DNA of 64,000 nucleotides, from assembly GCA_001604565.1 (NCBI GenBank), contig LVBV01000009.1, positions 1 to 64,000 on the forward strand, in the 5' to 3' direction. Of the stretch, positions 17,460-27,954 are shown in pieces (position 1 is the first letter of the stretch; every line of letters begins with the position of its first letter). Both the position numbers and the translations under genes were made by a program. The notes under the pieces are model-generated. The model had not been told where the DNA came from. It saw nothing but the letters and a program-made list of their open reading frames with translations, and did not search any database. The stretch is from Puniceicoccales bacterium Verruco_01. GTDB taxonomy: Bacteria > Verrucomicrobiota > Verrucomicrobiia > Opitutales > Oceanipulchritudinaceae.

Positions 17460-18914
17460 GTGACGATTCCGGCAATGGGGGCGATTCTTTCGATACTTTC
17501 CTGCGCGTTTCTCGCGGCGGCGCTGGCCGCATGGCATTTTTCCCGGCGGGAAAAAGCGGCAAGGACTGCGCTTGCCGAGGCTTCCGTCAAGGCGGACGAG
17601 GCAGCGAACGCTCTCGCAAAGGCGGGAATCGACCTCGCCCAGTTGCGCGAAAAGCTGGCGGCGGCGGAGAATCTTTCCCAGCAGCATGCTGCCGACCTCA
17701 CGAAAGCCCGGCAGGAGGCCAGCGACAAGGCGCTCAAGGCCTTTGAGGCCAACGCGGAGCTTGCGGCGCTCAGGGCCTCGTCGCAGAAGGAGCGGGAAGC
17801 CTTTGAAACACGCATCGCCGAGCTCAAGGCCCTGCGCATGGAACTTTCCAACGCCTTCGGCGAACTCTCTCGCAAGGCGCTCGGAGAAAACAGCGAGAGT
17901 TTCCTGAAACTGGCGGGCGAGCGGCTGGAAAAGCTCGGCGCCCAGAACGCGGGCGAGCTGGAGAAGCGCCGCGCCGCCGTCGAGGCGCTGGTGAAACCCC
18001 TCTCGGATACCCTCGCCAAAGTCGGCGAGAAGGTGGACTTATTCGACAAGGCACGCGCCGAATCCTTCGCCCGGATGGACGAGCAGATGAAGAATCTGGC
18101 CGGGCAGGAAGAGACGCTGCGCCGCCAGACCCAGTCCCTCGCCGAGGCGCTCCGCAAGCCCAGCGTCCGCGGACGCTGGGGTGAGATGCAGCTAAGGCGC
18201 GTCGTGGAGTTCGCCGGAATGACGGCACACTGCGATTTTGACGAACAGGTGGCCGTCACGGCGGCGGACAGGCCGGACATGATCGTGCATCTGCCGGGCG
18301 GCCTCGACGTGGTGGTGGACGCCAAGGCGCCGATGGATGCCTTCCTGAGGATGGTGGAACAGCCCGAGGCGGAGCGGAACGCCCTCGCCGCCGAGCACGC
18401 GCGCCAGCTGCGGGACAAGATCGTCCAGCTTTCCTCCAAGAAGTATCAGGAAAGGCTCCCTCTTTCCCCCGAGTTCACCGTCCTTTTCCTCCCAGCGGAA
18501 TCACTCCTCTCCGCCGCGCTAGAGGCGGATGGCGACCTCATGGAATTCTGTGCGAAGAACCGCGTCGTCGTTGCGACGCCGACCACCCTGATCGCCTTGC
18601 TTCTCGCCGTGGCGAAGGGCTGGCAGGAGCAGGCCGTGGCGGAAAACGCACGCCTCCTCAAGGACGAATGCGCCGCCCTTTACGAGAGCGTGTGCGCGTT
18701 CCTGCGCCACTATGCAACCCTCGGCGAGGGGCTTGAAAAGGCGATCGACGCGTACAACAAGTCCGTCGGTTCCGTAAAGGCGCGCGTGCTGCCCAAGATG
18801 GCCCGCCTGAACGAACTCGGCGGCTTCGACAAGGACGGGGAGAACATCGGCAAAAAGGAAATCGCCCCCATCGACGAGGCGAAGGCGCGGACTCTGACCT
18901 TGTCCGGACTGTAA
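17460..18914 (+). CDS. rmuC: DNA recombination protein RmuC
   Basis: SVRGRWGEMQLRRVVEFAGMTAHCDFDEQ; VVDAKAPMDAFLRMVE; long N-terminal coiled coil. Confidence 0.9.
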   Translation: MTIPAMGAILSILSCAFLAAALAAWHFSRREKAARTALAEASVKADEAANALAKAGIDLAQLREKLAAAENLSQQHAADLTKARQEASDKALKAFEANAELAALRASSQKEREAFETRIAELKALRMELSNAFGELSRKALGENSESFLKLAGERLEKLGAQNAGELEKRRAAVEALVKPLSDTLAKVGEKVDLFDKARAESFARMDEQMKNLAGQEETLRRQTQSLAEALRKPSVRGRWGEMQLRRVVEFAGMTAHCDFDEQVAVTAADRPDMIVHLPGGLDVVVDAKAPMDAFLRMVEQPEAERNALAAEHARQLRDKIVQLSSKKYQERLPLSPEFTVLFLPAESLLSAALEADGDLMEFCAKNRVVVATPTTLIALLLAVAKGWQEQAVAENARLLKDECAALYESVCAFLRHYATLGEGLEKAIDAYNKSVGSVKARVLPKMARLNELGGFDKDGENIGKKEIAPIDEAKARTLTLSGL

Positions 18915-18952
18915 ACCTTCCTCTGTTGGGATGAGTCGCCGGTACAGAACAA

Positions 18953-18982
18953 AACCGGCACCAGTCGATGCCGGTGCCGGTT
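18953..18982. terminator. Convergent-gene hairpin/terminator AACCGGCACC-N10-GGTGCCGGTT
   Basis: Perfect 10-bp inverted repeat between rmuC (+) and the small basic ORF (-). Confidence 0.6.
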
Positions 18983-19004
18983 GTCGTCTAAAGGAATGAG
19001 GCGA

Positions 19005-19226
19005 CTAGGCCTTGGGGGCCTCGGCGGCCTTGGCGGCGTCGATCTTCGCCTGCTCGGCGGCGGCGCGGGCTGCGGTCGTCTCGCGCTTGCGGAGGTTGTT
19101 CAGCTTCTGCTTCTTGCGGCGGGCGACGAGCTGCTGACGGAGGGAGCTCGGGCGCGTCTTGGACGGCTTGTTGCTCTTGCGCTTGCCGGCGAGGCGCTGG
19201 CTCCGGCCTTTTTCGATGTGCTTCAT
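19005..19226 (-). CDS. Small highly basic hypothetical protein (73 aa)
   Basis: MKHIEKGRSQRLAGKRKSNKPSKTRPSSLRQQLVARRKKQKLNNLRKRETTAARAAAEQAKIDAAKAAEAPKA; ATG at 19224-19226. Confidence 0.6.
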   Translation of the reverse strand: MKHIEKGRSQRLAGKRKSNKPSKTRPSSLRQQLVARRKKQKLNNLRKRETTAARAAAEQAKIDAAKAAEAPKA

Positions 19227-19428
19227 GGCTGCGTGCGGTAAAGGTTTTCGATGAAAGGGAAGGTGTATAGACGCATTTGCTCCTTCTGAAAAGAGAATTC
19301 TGAAGCCCGCTTCGTCCGATCCGACGGGGCGGGTTGAAAAACGGATGGGAAAAGACGATCTTGCCGCATCCCGGCGATTGTCCGCTTCATCCTTTCCAGC
19401 CCGGCCTTCGCCGGGTATTCTTCCCTCC

Positions 19429-20772
19429 ATGCAGTCGAAATTACTTCCCTTTTTCGATCCCGCCAAGGCCGACTTTTCCGTCCCGCGCCTTGCGGAGGCA
19501 ACGATCCCCGTTCGCAGTCTCTTCGGCGGAGACGCCGTGTGGAGTCTTTCCGGACTGGAACGCCGTCCGAGGGTTCCCTTCGAGCCTCTCTGCCCGGTGC
19601 CCGGTCAATGCTTCGAGCAGGCGGGACCGCCGGAATATGTCGCTGGCGACCCCCGGAAGATGCGCGTGGCGATCGTCACCTGCGGAGGCCTCTGCCCGGG
19701 CCTGAACGACGTGATCCGAGGACTCACGATGGTGTCCATCTACCAGTTCCACGTGAAGGAGGTGCTGGGGGTGCGCTACGGTTATCCGGGACTGGCGAAG
19801 GGCGACTTCGTGACGCTCACGGCGGACAAGGTGGACGGCATCCAGAACATCGGCGGCACGGTACTGGGTTCCGCGCGCGGAATGGACGATCTGGGGGCCA
19901 TGATCCACCACCTTGAGGAGCGTCACATCGACATCCTCTTCTGCGTCGGCGGGGACGGAACTCTGCGCGGAGCGAGCGCGCTCGCGGCCAAGGTGCGCGA
20001 GAAAGGCCTCAAGATCGCGATCGTCGGCGTCCCCAAGACGATCGACAACGACATTCCCTTTGTCGCGCGGAGTTTCGGCTTCGAGACGGCGGTGCAGGCC
20101 GCGCGCGAGGTCTTGCGCTGCGCTCATGCCGAAAGCAAGGGGGCGCCGGGCGGCATCGGCCTTGTGCGCCTGATGGGCCGGTCGGCGGGCTTTGTGTGCG
20201 CCTCCGCCACGCTCTCCAGCGGGGACGTGAACTTCTGCCTCGTGCCGGAGGATCACTTCCACATGGGCGGTTTCCTCGCGACGCTGGAGCGGCGCATGGA
20301 CAAGCGCGGCCACGCGGTGATCGCCGTGGCGGAGGGCCTCGGCACGCAGGTCATGCCCTCGCAGGGCAGGGACCCCTCCGGCAACGAGAAGATGGGCGAC
20401 ATCGGGCCCTTCATGAAGAAAGCCATCGAGGAGCACTTCCGCACCGCGAAGAAGGAGGTGAACGTCAAGTACTTCGACCCCAGTTACTCCGTCCGCAGCG
20501 TCCCGGCCAACAGTCAGGACAGCATCTTCTGCTGGAACCTCTCGCGTCAGGCGGTGTACGGGGCGATGGCGGGACTCACTGAGTTCTGCGTCGGCTACTG
20601 GCACGGTTACTTCACGCTCGTCCCCCTCGGGATGCTTCACGGCCTGCACAAGTGCCTGGACCTTTCCTCGCAGCTCTGGATGAGCGTTCTTTCCATCACC
20701 GGCCAGCCGAGCGACTGGCGCGCGGCGTCCCTGCCGCAGCCCGAAGATCCCGCGACGGAGGCGGCAGAGTAG
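19429..20772 (+). CDS. 6-phosphofructokinase family protein
   Basis: TCGGLCPGLNDVIRG, CVGGDGTLRGA, GVPKTIDNDI motifs. Confidence 0.88.
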   Translation: MQSKLLPFFDPAKADFSVPRLAEATIPVRSLFGGDAVWSLSGLERRPRVPFEPLCPVPGQCFEQAGPPEYVAGDPRKMRVAIVTCGGLCPGLNDVIRGLTMVSIYQFHVKEVLGVRYGYPGLAKGDFVTLTADKVDGIQNIGGTVLGSARGMDDLGAMIHHLEERHIDILFCVGGDGTLRGASALAAKVREKGLKIAIVGVPKTIDNDIPFVARSFGFETAVQAAREVLRCAHAESKGAPGGIGLVRLMGRSAGFVCASATLSSGDVNFCLVPEDHFHMGGFLATLERRMDKRGHAVIAVAEGLGTQVMPSQGRDPSGNEKMGDIGPFMKKAIEEHFRTAKKEVNVKYFDPSYSVRSVPANSQDSIFCWNLSRQAVYGAMAGLTEFCVGYWHGYFTLVPLGMLHGLHKCLDLSSQLWMSVLSITGQPSDWRAASLPQPEDPATEAAE

Positions 20773-20792
20773 GGGATCCATTCCCTGTACAT

Positions 20793-20829
20793 GAAAAAGG
20801 CGCGCTCCCGGATGGGGGCGCGCCTTTTC
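20793..20829. terminator. Bidirectional terminator between the PFK gene and guaB
   Basis: GAAAAAGGCGCGCTCCCGGATGGGGGCGCGCCTTTTCC stem with A/T flanks. Confidence 0.8.
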
Positions 20830-20847
20830 CGTTCCGGGGGATCGGTC

Positions 20848-22434
20848 CTATTCCACCGCCTTGGAGGCCTTGACCTCGATTACGTCGTGCGGGGCGGCCT
20901 CGCGCATGCCCGCCGGGGACACGCGGATGTAGCGCGCCTGACTGCGCAGTTCCGCGAAGTTCGCCGCTCCGAGGTAGCCCATGCCGCTCTGGATGCCGCC
21001 CGCGAGGGTCTTGAGCACGTCGTCGAGCTTGCCGGAGACCTCCTTCAAGGCCTCGATTCCCTCGGCGGCGGCCTTCTGGAAGCGTTTGTCGGATGCGTCG
21101 TGGCCGTAGCGCGCGGCGCTGCCCGCCTTCATGGCTTCCAAGCTTCCCATGCCGCGGTACTGCTTGTAGAGCTTGCCCTCGATCTCCATGACGCGCCCTG
21201 GGCTTTCCCGGCAGCCGGCGAGGAGCCCGCCGCAGATGACCGCGTCGGCGAGGGTCATGGCCTTGACGATGTCGCCGCTCTTTGTGATGCCGCCGTCGGC
21301 GATGATCTTCACGCCCTTCTTCGCGGCGGCGCGGCTGGCGGTGTAAAGGGCGGTGAGCTGCGGGATGCCGACGCCCGCGACGATGCGGGTGGTGCAGATG
21401 GAGCCGGGCCCCTGACCCACCTTGATCACGTCGGCGCCGCAATCGGCAAGGTATTCCACGCCGCCGCCGCTGGTCACATTGCCCGCGATGATCGTGAGAT
21501 TCCTGCCGAATTCGCCGCGGATGAGCTTCACTGCCTCGCCCACGCCCTTGCTGTGGCCGTGCGCGGTGGAGACGGCGATGGCGTCGATGCCAAGGCGCGC
21601 CAGCTCGTGGCAGTGGCCGAGGATCTTGTCGCGGTCGAGAGAGCCGTCCTTTTTACGGGTGGCGCTGATCGCCGCGCCGCAGACCAAGCGGAACTTGCTG
21701 TCGCGCGCAGGTTTGCGCTCCTGGCTTGCCTCTTCCTTGATGCGCTCGATATCCGTCAGGGTGAACATCCCCTTGAGGTGCGATTCGTCGTCGAGGACGA
21801 GGAGCTTGTGGATCCCCATGTGAGTGTCGAAAAACTTGTCCGCCGTGGCGATCGGGTTGTCGCCGAGCTCCTTCTCGCGCACGGAGAAGACCTCGCTCGG
21901 TGAAATCATCGCGTTGGCCACTTTCGTGGCGCCGTAGCGTTCCTTGACGAGCTTGCCCAGAAGCAGGCCGAGAAACACGCCCTTGGAATCCACCACCGGG
22001 AAGGTGTGGAAGCCGTAGCCCTTGTCGTTCACCTTCTTCACCACGTCGGCGATCGTCATGTCGGGCGACATGGTGATCGGCTCCTGAATGAGGCCGTGGA
22101 CGTGGTTCTTGACGCGGGCCACCTCCTTGAGCTGCTGCTTCTCGGTCATGTTGTAGTGGATGAGGCCCATGCCTCCCGCCAGCGCCATGCCGATGGCCAT
22201 TTCGGACTCGGTCACCGTGTCCATGTCCGCCGAGACGATCGGCAGGTGCAGCTCCAGACTCTCGGAGAGCCTCGTGTCCAGACGGGTGTCGCGCGGGAGG
22301 ATCTCCGTGTAGCGCGTGGCCAGACTCACGTCGTCAAAAGTCAGGCCCGTCGGGCTGCTCGCCGGAAAAAACGTATCCGCATCCTGATAAAACTGCGAAT
22401 CTAGAGATGTCAGGCTTTCTTCGCGTTCCATCAT
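20848..22434 (-). CDS. guaB: Inosine-5'-monophosphate dehydrogenase
   Basis: [22 protein letters not shown] pair; [43 protein letters not shown]. Confidence 0.93.
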   Translation of the reverse strand: MMEREESLTSLDSQFYQDADTFFPASSPTGLTFDDVSLATRYTEILPRDTRLDTRLSESLELHLPIVSADMDTVTESEMAIGMALAGGMGLIHYNMTEKQQLKEVARVKNHVHGLIQEPITMSPDMTIADVVKKVNDKGYGFHTFPVVDSKGVFLGLLLGKLVKERYGATKVANAMISPSEVFSVREKELGDNPIATADKFFDTHMGIHKLLVLDDESHLKGMFTLTDIERIKEEASQERKPARDSKFRLVCGAAISATRKKDGSLDRDKILGHCHELARLGIDAIAVSTAHGHSKGVGEAVKLIRGEFGRNLTIIAGNVTSGGGVEYLADCGADVIKVGQGPGSICTTRIVAGVGIPQLTALYTASRAAAKKGVKIIADGGITKSGDIVKAMTLADAVICGGLLAGCRESPGRVMEIEGKLYKQYRGMGSLEAMKAGSAARYGHDASDKRFQKAAAEGIEALKEVSGKLDDVLKTLAGGIQSGMGYLGAANFAELRSQARYIRVSPAGMREAAPHDVIEVKASKAVE

Positions 22435-22507
22435 CCATGAACAAACCTTGCGGCGACTCCGCGCAAGAAAAAAGTGCGCGAACCCTCTTCCGGAGGCTTG
22501 GAGCCTG

Positions 22508-23611
22508 TTAGCGTCCCGCCCCGCAGGCGGCGTACACCGCGCCGATCCGTTCCGCGAGGAGGGCAGGGGCGCACTCCTTTTTGGTGTGGATCTCCGCGTT
22601 GTGGCCCATGTCCCGCGCCAGAGCCGGATCGTCCAGCAGGCGGATCGTCGCCTGCGCGAGGGCCTGCGGGTCCTCCGGGGCGACGAGCAGGCCCGTGCGA
22701 CCGTCCTCGATCAGTTCCGGCACCCCGCAGACCCGCGTCCCCACAAGGGGGCAGCCGAGCATCATGGCCTCGACCGCCACAAGCGGCATCACGTCGTGGC
22801 GCGAGGGCATCAGGCACAGATCCGCCGCCCGCATGAGGCGCACCACATCCCTGCGGAAGCCGAGGAAGAGAACCGTCCCCTCAAGCCCGGCCTCGCGCAC
22901 CTGCCGGCGCAGGGCCCCCTCCATGCCGGAGCCCCGTTTGGCCGTTCCCACTAGGAGCAGCCGCGCCTCTGGATGGCGCAGAGCGACGCTCTTCATCGCC
23001 TCGATCGCCACATCCTGTCCCTTGCCCTTGGAAAGGCGGCCCGTGAAGAGGAGCAGACGGGAATCTTCCGGCAGGTCCAGTTCGTCTTTGAGAGCCGCAG
23101 CCGCCTCGGCGCGCGTGAAGACGGCCTGTGGGTCCTCCAACACGTAGGAGGCGTTCATCGCCACGGGGATCGACCCCGGCGCGAGAGAAAAGCTCTTTTC
23201 GTAAAAGGCCGCCACATGGCGCGAGACACCGACGAGCTGCCCCTTGGGGTAGAGCGCGACAGCCTTGTAGGCGGGATCGGCTCTGTAGATGTGCAGGTGG
23301 GCGACGCAGGGGATGTCGAGGCGTTTGGCCACCGCCAGTCCCAGTCTTGCCGCGCCGGTCAGGTGCGTGTGGATCACATCCACACCGTTCTCCCTGGCCC
23401 AGCGGGCGACGCGCCGCGAGCCGAAGAAGGCGTTCGCCGCCACGGGTGCGAGGTCGAGCCCCTCCTCGCGGCTGATCGCCTCCATCCGCTTGCCCGGAAT
23501 GATCACGGCGCTCGCGCGGTGCCCCAGTTCCTTCTGCGCGCGGGCAAGGGTTAACAGAAAGCGTTCGCTGCCCGCGAAATTCGCGGACCGGATGATGTGC
23601 AGGATGTGCAT
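22508..23611 (-). CDS. Glycosyltransferase family 4 protein
   Basis: [74 protein letters not shown]. Confidence 0.88.
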   Translation of the reverse strand: MHILHIIRSANFAGSERFLLTLARAQKELGHRASAVIIPGKRMEAISREEGLDLAPVAANAFFGSRRVARWARENGVDVIHTHLTGAARLGLAVAKRLDIPCVAHLHIYRADPAYKAVALYPKGQLVGVSRHVAAFYEKSFSLAPGSIPVAMNASYVLEDPQAVFTRAEAAAALKDELDLPEDSRLLLFTGRLSKGKGQDVAIEAMKSVALRHPEARLLLVGTAKRGSGMEGALRRQVREAGLEGTVLFLGFRRDVVRLMRAADLCLMPSRHDVMPLVAVEAMMLGCPLVGTRVCGVPELIEDGRTGLLVAPEDPQALAQATIRLLDDPALARDMGHNAEIHTKKECAPALLAERIGAVYAACGAGR

Positions 23612-23699
23612 TGGGAAAATGGCCGCCGGCGCTCGATCGGTCTGCGTGCGGGGTTGAAAGGGGAGTGCCCCATCCTGCGGGAGATTGCCCGTGTTGACA

Positions 23700-24572
23700 A
23701 TGCGGGAAATCGGCTCTTTTGAGAGGCGGCTTGCGGGCGCGGAAGGCATCCGTCACTCTGCCGGAATGGGCTTTTTGCGACTGCATGCGATTTCCGCCGC
23801 GCCGGATGCGGACGACCTTCTCGTTTCCGCCGCGAAGGGTCGCGCCCTGTTTGTGGGGAGCGCAGACGCCCCGATGCTGCCCCGCGCGGGCGTTCTGCCC
23901 CGGCAGGTGTGGAGCCGTCTGCATCCGCTCGGGGAAATGGACGGGCATAGGGTGTGGCTTTTGCCAGAGGTGCCGCAGATCGTGCCGGAGGGCTGCCGCG
24001 CACTGGAAGTGCGGCCTCTTCCGCCGCTCTTGCATCCGGACGAGGCGCGCGCTCTCCTGACGGCGCTGGCTCTGGCCCACTGGCTGGAGAGGAGCCGCCA
24101 CTGCGGGGTTTGCGGGACGGGGACAGTGTACGACACCGCCGAGGGGGCGATGCGCTGCCCTTCCTGCGGGGCTCTCTTTTACCCGACAAGCGCCCCCGCC
24201 GTGATCGTGGCGGTGGAGAGGGAGGGGCGGTTGCTCCTGGCGCACAACAAAAACTTCCTTCCAAAGCGCTACAGCACGCTCGCGGGATTCGTCGATCCGG
24301 GCGAATCGTTGGAGGAGGCCGTCCGCCGCGAGGTGCGCGAGGAGGTGGGGATCGAGGTTGACGACCTCCGCTACGTGACGAGCCAGAGCTGGCCCTTCCC
24401 GAATTCCCTCATGGCCGCCTTCACCGCGAAATGGGTAAAGGGCGAACTGACTCCCGACGGGATCGAGATCGAGTCCGCCGGATGGTTTTCCCGGGACGCC
24501 CTGCCGGACATCCCCGTACCGGGCAGCGTGGCGCGCGGCCTCATCGACGCCTGGATTGCAAAGGGGCGGTAA
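23700..24572 (+). CDS. nudC: NADH pyrophosphatase NudC (Nudix, zinc ribbon)
   Basis: CGVCGTGTVYDTAEGAMRCPSCGALFYP; Nudix box GFVDPGESLEEAVRREVREEVGIE; SQSWPFPNSLMAAF. Confidence 0.9.
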   Translation: MREIGSFERRLAGAEGIRHSAGMGFLRLHAISAAPDADDLLVSAAKGRALFVGSADAPMLPRAGVLPRQVWSRLHPLGEMDGHRVWLLPEVPQIVPEGCRALEVRPLPPLLHPDEARALLTALALAHWLERSRHCGVCGTGTVYDTAEGAMRCPSCGALFYPTSAPAVIVAVEREGRLLLAHNKNFLPKRYSTLAGFVDPGESLEEAVRREVREEVGIEVDDLRYVTSQSWPFPNSLMAAFTAKWVKGELTPDGIEIESAGWFSRDALPDIPVPGSVARGLIDAWIAKGR

Positions 24573-24656
24573 AACCGGTGCGAAGGCCGGATACTCGCAT
24601 CTTTACACGATGGGGGATTCGCGGATAGAGTCTTTCCCCTGAAAGAAGGAAAGAAC

Positions 24657-25700
24657 TTGCCAGACGAGCCGCATACAGAGGAAAGCACGCCGCCGCAAAA
24701 TGCCGCGCCGGAGAGCGCGATCGAGGTGCGCGACCTGTCCAAGCGCTACGGTCCCGTGGCGGCTCTGCGGGGCGTCTCCTTTTCCATTCCGAAGGGCGAG
24801 GTCGTGGGGTTCCTCGGGCCCAACGGCGCGGGCAAGAGCACGACGCTGCGCATCCTCTGCGGCCTGATGCCGGCGGACAGCGGCGTGGCGAAGGTCTGTG
24901 GGGTGTCTCTCGCGCAGGACCCCATCGGCGCGCGCCGGCACATCGGCTACATGCCGGAGAACAACCCGCTCCCCGAGGACATGAAGGTGGTGGAATACCT
25001 TCGCCTGCGCGGGCGCCTCAAGAACCTTTCCGGACGCACGCTGCGGGCGAGGGTGGAGGAGGTCATGGACCTCTGTGACCTTCGCCGCAAGGCCCGGCGC
25101 AAGCTCATCGGCTCCCTTTCCAAGGGTTACCGGCAGCGCGTGGGCATTGCCGACGCCATCCTCGCCAATCCTGCCGTGGCCATCCTCGACGAGCCGACGA
25201 TCGGCCTGGATCCCCATCAGGTGATCACGATCCGCACGCTCCTTTCGCAGCTCCGGGGCAAGATGACGACGATCATTTCGAGCCACATCCTGCCGGAGAT
25301 TGAACTGTCGTGCGACCGCGTGGTGATCATCAACAACGGGCGCGTCGTGGCGGTGGGCACGCCCGCCGAGCTGCGGCGCGAGTTCGTCCCCGGGCGCAGT
25401 TACCAGATGGAGGTGGCGGGTGACGTGGAAAAGCTTTCCGGCATCCTGAGAGCGCGTTTCGCGGGCCTGCAGGTGAAGGCGGAGGAGGCGGCGGACGCCG
25501 ACGGATTCCACAGGTTGGTTCTCAAAAGCGAGCAGTCCGCAAACCTTTCCGAGGCCCTTCTCGCTGCCGCAGTGGAGGCGAAGGTCGGACGTGTCCGAGG
25601 TCTTTTCCAGAAGGAGCCCACACTGGAGGACGTGTTCCTCGCCGCGACGCTCCGCAATTGGGATGTCGCCGGGGAACCCCACGAGAACGGAGCGCGATGA
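24657..25700 (+). CDS. ABC transporter ATP-binding protein (GldA-like)
   Basis: FLGPNGAGKSTTLRILCGLMPADSG; GSLSKGYRQRVGIADAIL; ILDEPTIGLDP; TTG start. Confidence 0.88.
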   Translation: MPDEPHTEESTPPQNAAPESAIEVRDLSKRYGPVAALRGVSFSIPKGEVVGFLGPNGAGKSTTLRILCGLMPADSGVAKVCGVSLAQDPIGARRHIGYMPENNPLPEDMKVVEYLRLRGRLKNLSGRTLRARVEEVMDLCDLRRKARRKLIGSLSKGYRQRVGIADAILANPAVAILDEPTIGLDPHQVITIRTLLSQLRGKMTTIISSHILPEIELSCDRVVIINNGRVVAVGTPAELRREFVPGRSYQMEVAGDVEKLSGILRARFAGLQVKAEEAADADGFHRLVLKSEQSANLSEALLAAAVEAKVGRVRGLFQKEPTLEDVFLAATLRNWDVAGEPHENGAR

Positions 25701-26455
25701 GACATTTCCCGACACTTCTGCGGCACGAGCTCCGCAGCCTTTTCTTTTCCTCCTCGACGTATGTCGCGGCGGTGCTCTTCCTTTTGCTCATGGCGGGAAT
25801 CTATTACCTGATCCTCGTCCAGTATTCCGCTGACGAGTTCCCGATGCCGCCCTCGGAGATGTTCTTCCAGACCTTCTGGCTGCCGGTGCTCTTCATGGTG
25901 CCGCTCCTGACGATGCGCTCCCTGGCCGAGGAGAGGCGGATGCACACGCTGGAAACGCTGCTTTCCGCCCCGGTCACGACGGTCGAGGTGATCCTTTCCA
26001 AGTTCTTCGCGGCGTGGATCTTCTACTGCCTGCTCTGGCTTTGCACACTGTCCTTCCCGCTCATCGCCAGCTACGGCAGTGGCGGGACGATCGCCAAAGG
26101 GGAACTGTTCAATGGCGCGGTGTATGTGGGCGGACTTTCCTACGTGTGCCTTTCGGGGCTTCTCTTCATCGCGGTGGGGATTCTTTCCTCGACTCTCACG
26201 CGGTCCCAGCTCGTGGCGGGGATGCTGTCCTTTGGCATCCTCTTCATCCTGCTCCTAGGCCCGAAGCTGGCGGGTGCACAGGAACTGGGCCTTTGGGCGG
26301 ACTGGCTGCACGGCCCCCTCCAGTACCTCGACATCACCCAGCACCGCGACAGTTTCGTGCGCGGCATCCTCGATACGAGGCCATTCTTCTATTACCTGAC
26401 GAATTCCACGATCGTCCTGGCGATCGCGGCGCTCGTCGTCGAATCCAAGGCGTAA
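25697..26455 (+). CDS. ABC-2 type permease (GldF-like)
   Basis: Multi-TM; RSLAEERRMHTLETLLSAPVTTVEVILSKFFAAW; ATGA overlap with ATPase. Confidence 0.85.
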   Translation: MRHFPTLLRHELRSLFFSSSTYVAAVLFLLLMAGIYYLILVQYSADEFPMPPSEMFFQTFWLPVLFMVPLLTMRSLAEERRMHTLETLLSAPVTTVEVILSKFFAAWIFYCLLWLCTLSFPLIASYGSGGTIAKGELFNGAVYVGGLSYVCLSGLLFIAVGILSSTLTRSQLVAGMLSFGILFILLLGPKLAGAQELGLWADWLHGPLQYLDITQHRDSFVRGILDTRPFFYYLTNSTIVLAIAALVVESKA

Positions 26456-26458
26456 GCA

Positions 26459-27940
26459 ATGGCCAGAATGGACGATTTCCGATACGCGATGCCGGTGCGG
26501 CGCCTGAACAAGTTCGTTCAGATCCTGCTGGCATTGACGCTCCTTTTCGGCCTCAACGTCTTTGCCGCGCGCCACTACCTGCGGCAGGATGTCTCGCGCC
26601 ACGGCGTGTATTCGCTTTCCCCCGAAACGCTGGCTTACCTGCACACACTGAAGGAACAGGTGAACGTCGTCGTGACGATGCCGGACGACGATTCGGAGAC
26701 CGAGGCGGGCCGCCAGCAGTCGCTTTTGCGGCGGTACGTGGAGGGGCTTCTGACCGAATACCGCGAGGCCGCCCGTCAGGGGGGCTCCGAGATGTTCTCG
26801 GTGGAATTCGTCGATCCCTACCGCAATCCCCACCGCGCCGACGAGGTGGCACGCCAGTATCATGTGGACCAGAACAATCTCGTCATCTTCTCCACGGTGC
26901 GTCGCCAGAGGGTGGTGACGCCCTCGGAAATCCTCGATTTCAAGGACCTCAAGCCCGTGGCCTTCAAGGGCGAGCAGGCCTTCACGAGCGCGCTGCTGGA
27001 AACCTCCTCGGAGCGGACGCCGGTCCTTTACTTCACGACCGGTCACGCGGAGATGGGCCTGGGCGACGTGACGCCCACGCGGGGGCTTTCTCTCGCGGCG
27101 CAGGAGTTGCGGGCCCGCAATCTCGACCCCCGGCCCCTCGACTTGAGCCATGCCGCCGTTCCGGACGATGCCGACATGGTGATCGTCGCCGATCCGCAGG
27201 GAGCCTTCCTCCCTCAGGAGGTGGAGCGGCTGCGCGAATATGTTTCCGGACGCGAGGGCAGACTCGTGGTGCTGCTCGGAGCCGGGCGGCAGACCGGGCT
27301 GGAGGATTTTCTTCTGCGCTGGGGCATCCACGCGGACGACCTTGTCGTGTGCGAGGTGGACCCGAACTATCTGGACGGGGCGGGCGGCACCCTCGTGCGC
27401 ACCTTCGCGGAGCATCCGATCACCTCGATCCTCCGCCGCAACGGCGCGCCGGTTGTCGCCAGCGGCGAGAGGCCGGTGGCGCCCGGGAAGCTGGCGGTGG
27501 AGCCGGGGACGCGCCTGGCCGTCCTGATGGCAAGTTCCCCGACGAGCTGGGCCGACCGCGGCTGGAAGAGTGAAAACCCGCCGATCTACAATCCCGACAC
27601 CGACGTTCTCGGCCCGATCCCGCTGGCGGTTCTCGCCCAGACGGGGACGACTTCGACGAGCGGCATCTCGCTGCCTGGCGCGCGGCTTCTGGTCGTCGGC
27701 ATCGGCGACCTCGCGGCCAACAACCGCATCACCGCCTTCGGCAACCAGGCCTTCTTCTTCTCGATGGTGAACTGGATGCTGGATCGCGAGCAGGTGATCG
27801 CCATCGCCCCACGCCCGATCGAACGCTACCAGCTTTCCCTTTCGCGCGAGAGTCTGGCGCGGCTGGCGTGGATGCTGTGCCTTCCCGCGCTTCTCGCAGT
27901 GCTCGTGGGCCTTCTGGCGGCCCTCATCCGCAGATTCTGA
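26459..27940 (+). CDS. GldG-family (ABC-type uncharacterised transport) protein
   Basis: NVFAARHYLRQDVSRHGVYSLSPETLAYLHTLKEQVNVVVTMP; C-terminal TM. Confidence 0.82.
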   Translation: MARMDDFRYAMPVRRLNKFVQILLALTLLFGLNVFAARHYLRQDVSRHGVYSLSPETLAYLHTLKEQVNVVVTMPDDDSETEAGRQQSLLRRYVEGLLTEYREAARQGGSEMFSVEFVDPYRNPHRADEVARQYHVDQNNLVIFSTVRRQRVVTPSEILDFKDLKPVAFKGEQAFTSALLETSSERTPVLYFTTGHAEMGLGDVTPTRGLSLAAQELRARNLDPRPLDLSHAAVPDDADMVIVADPQGAFLPQEVERLREYVSGREGRLVVLLGAGRQTGLEDFLLRWGIHADDLVVCEVDPNYLDGAGGTLVRTFAEHPITSILRRNGAPVVASGERPVAPGKLAVEPGTRLAVLMASSPTSWADRGWKSENPPIYNPDTDVLGPIPLAVLAQTGTTSTSGISLPGARLLVVGIGDLAANNRITAFGNQAFFFSMVNWMLDREQVIAIAPRPIERYQLSLSRESLARLAWMLCLPALLAVLVGLLAALIRRF

Positions 27941-27954
27941 CCGAGGACATTGCC

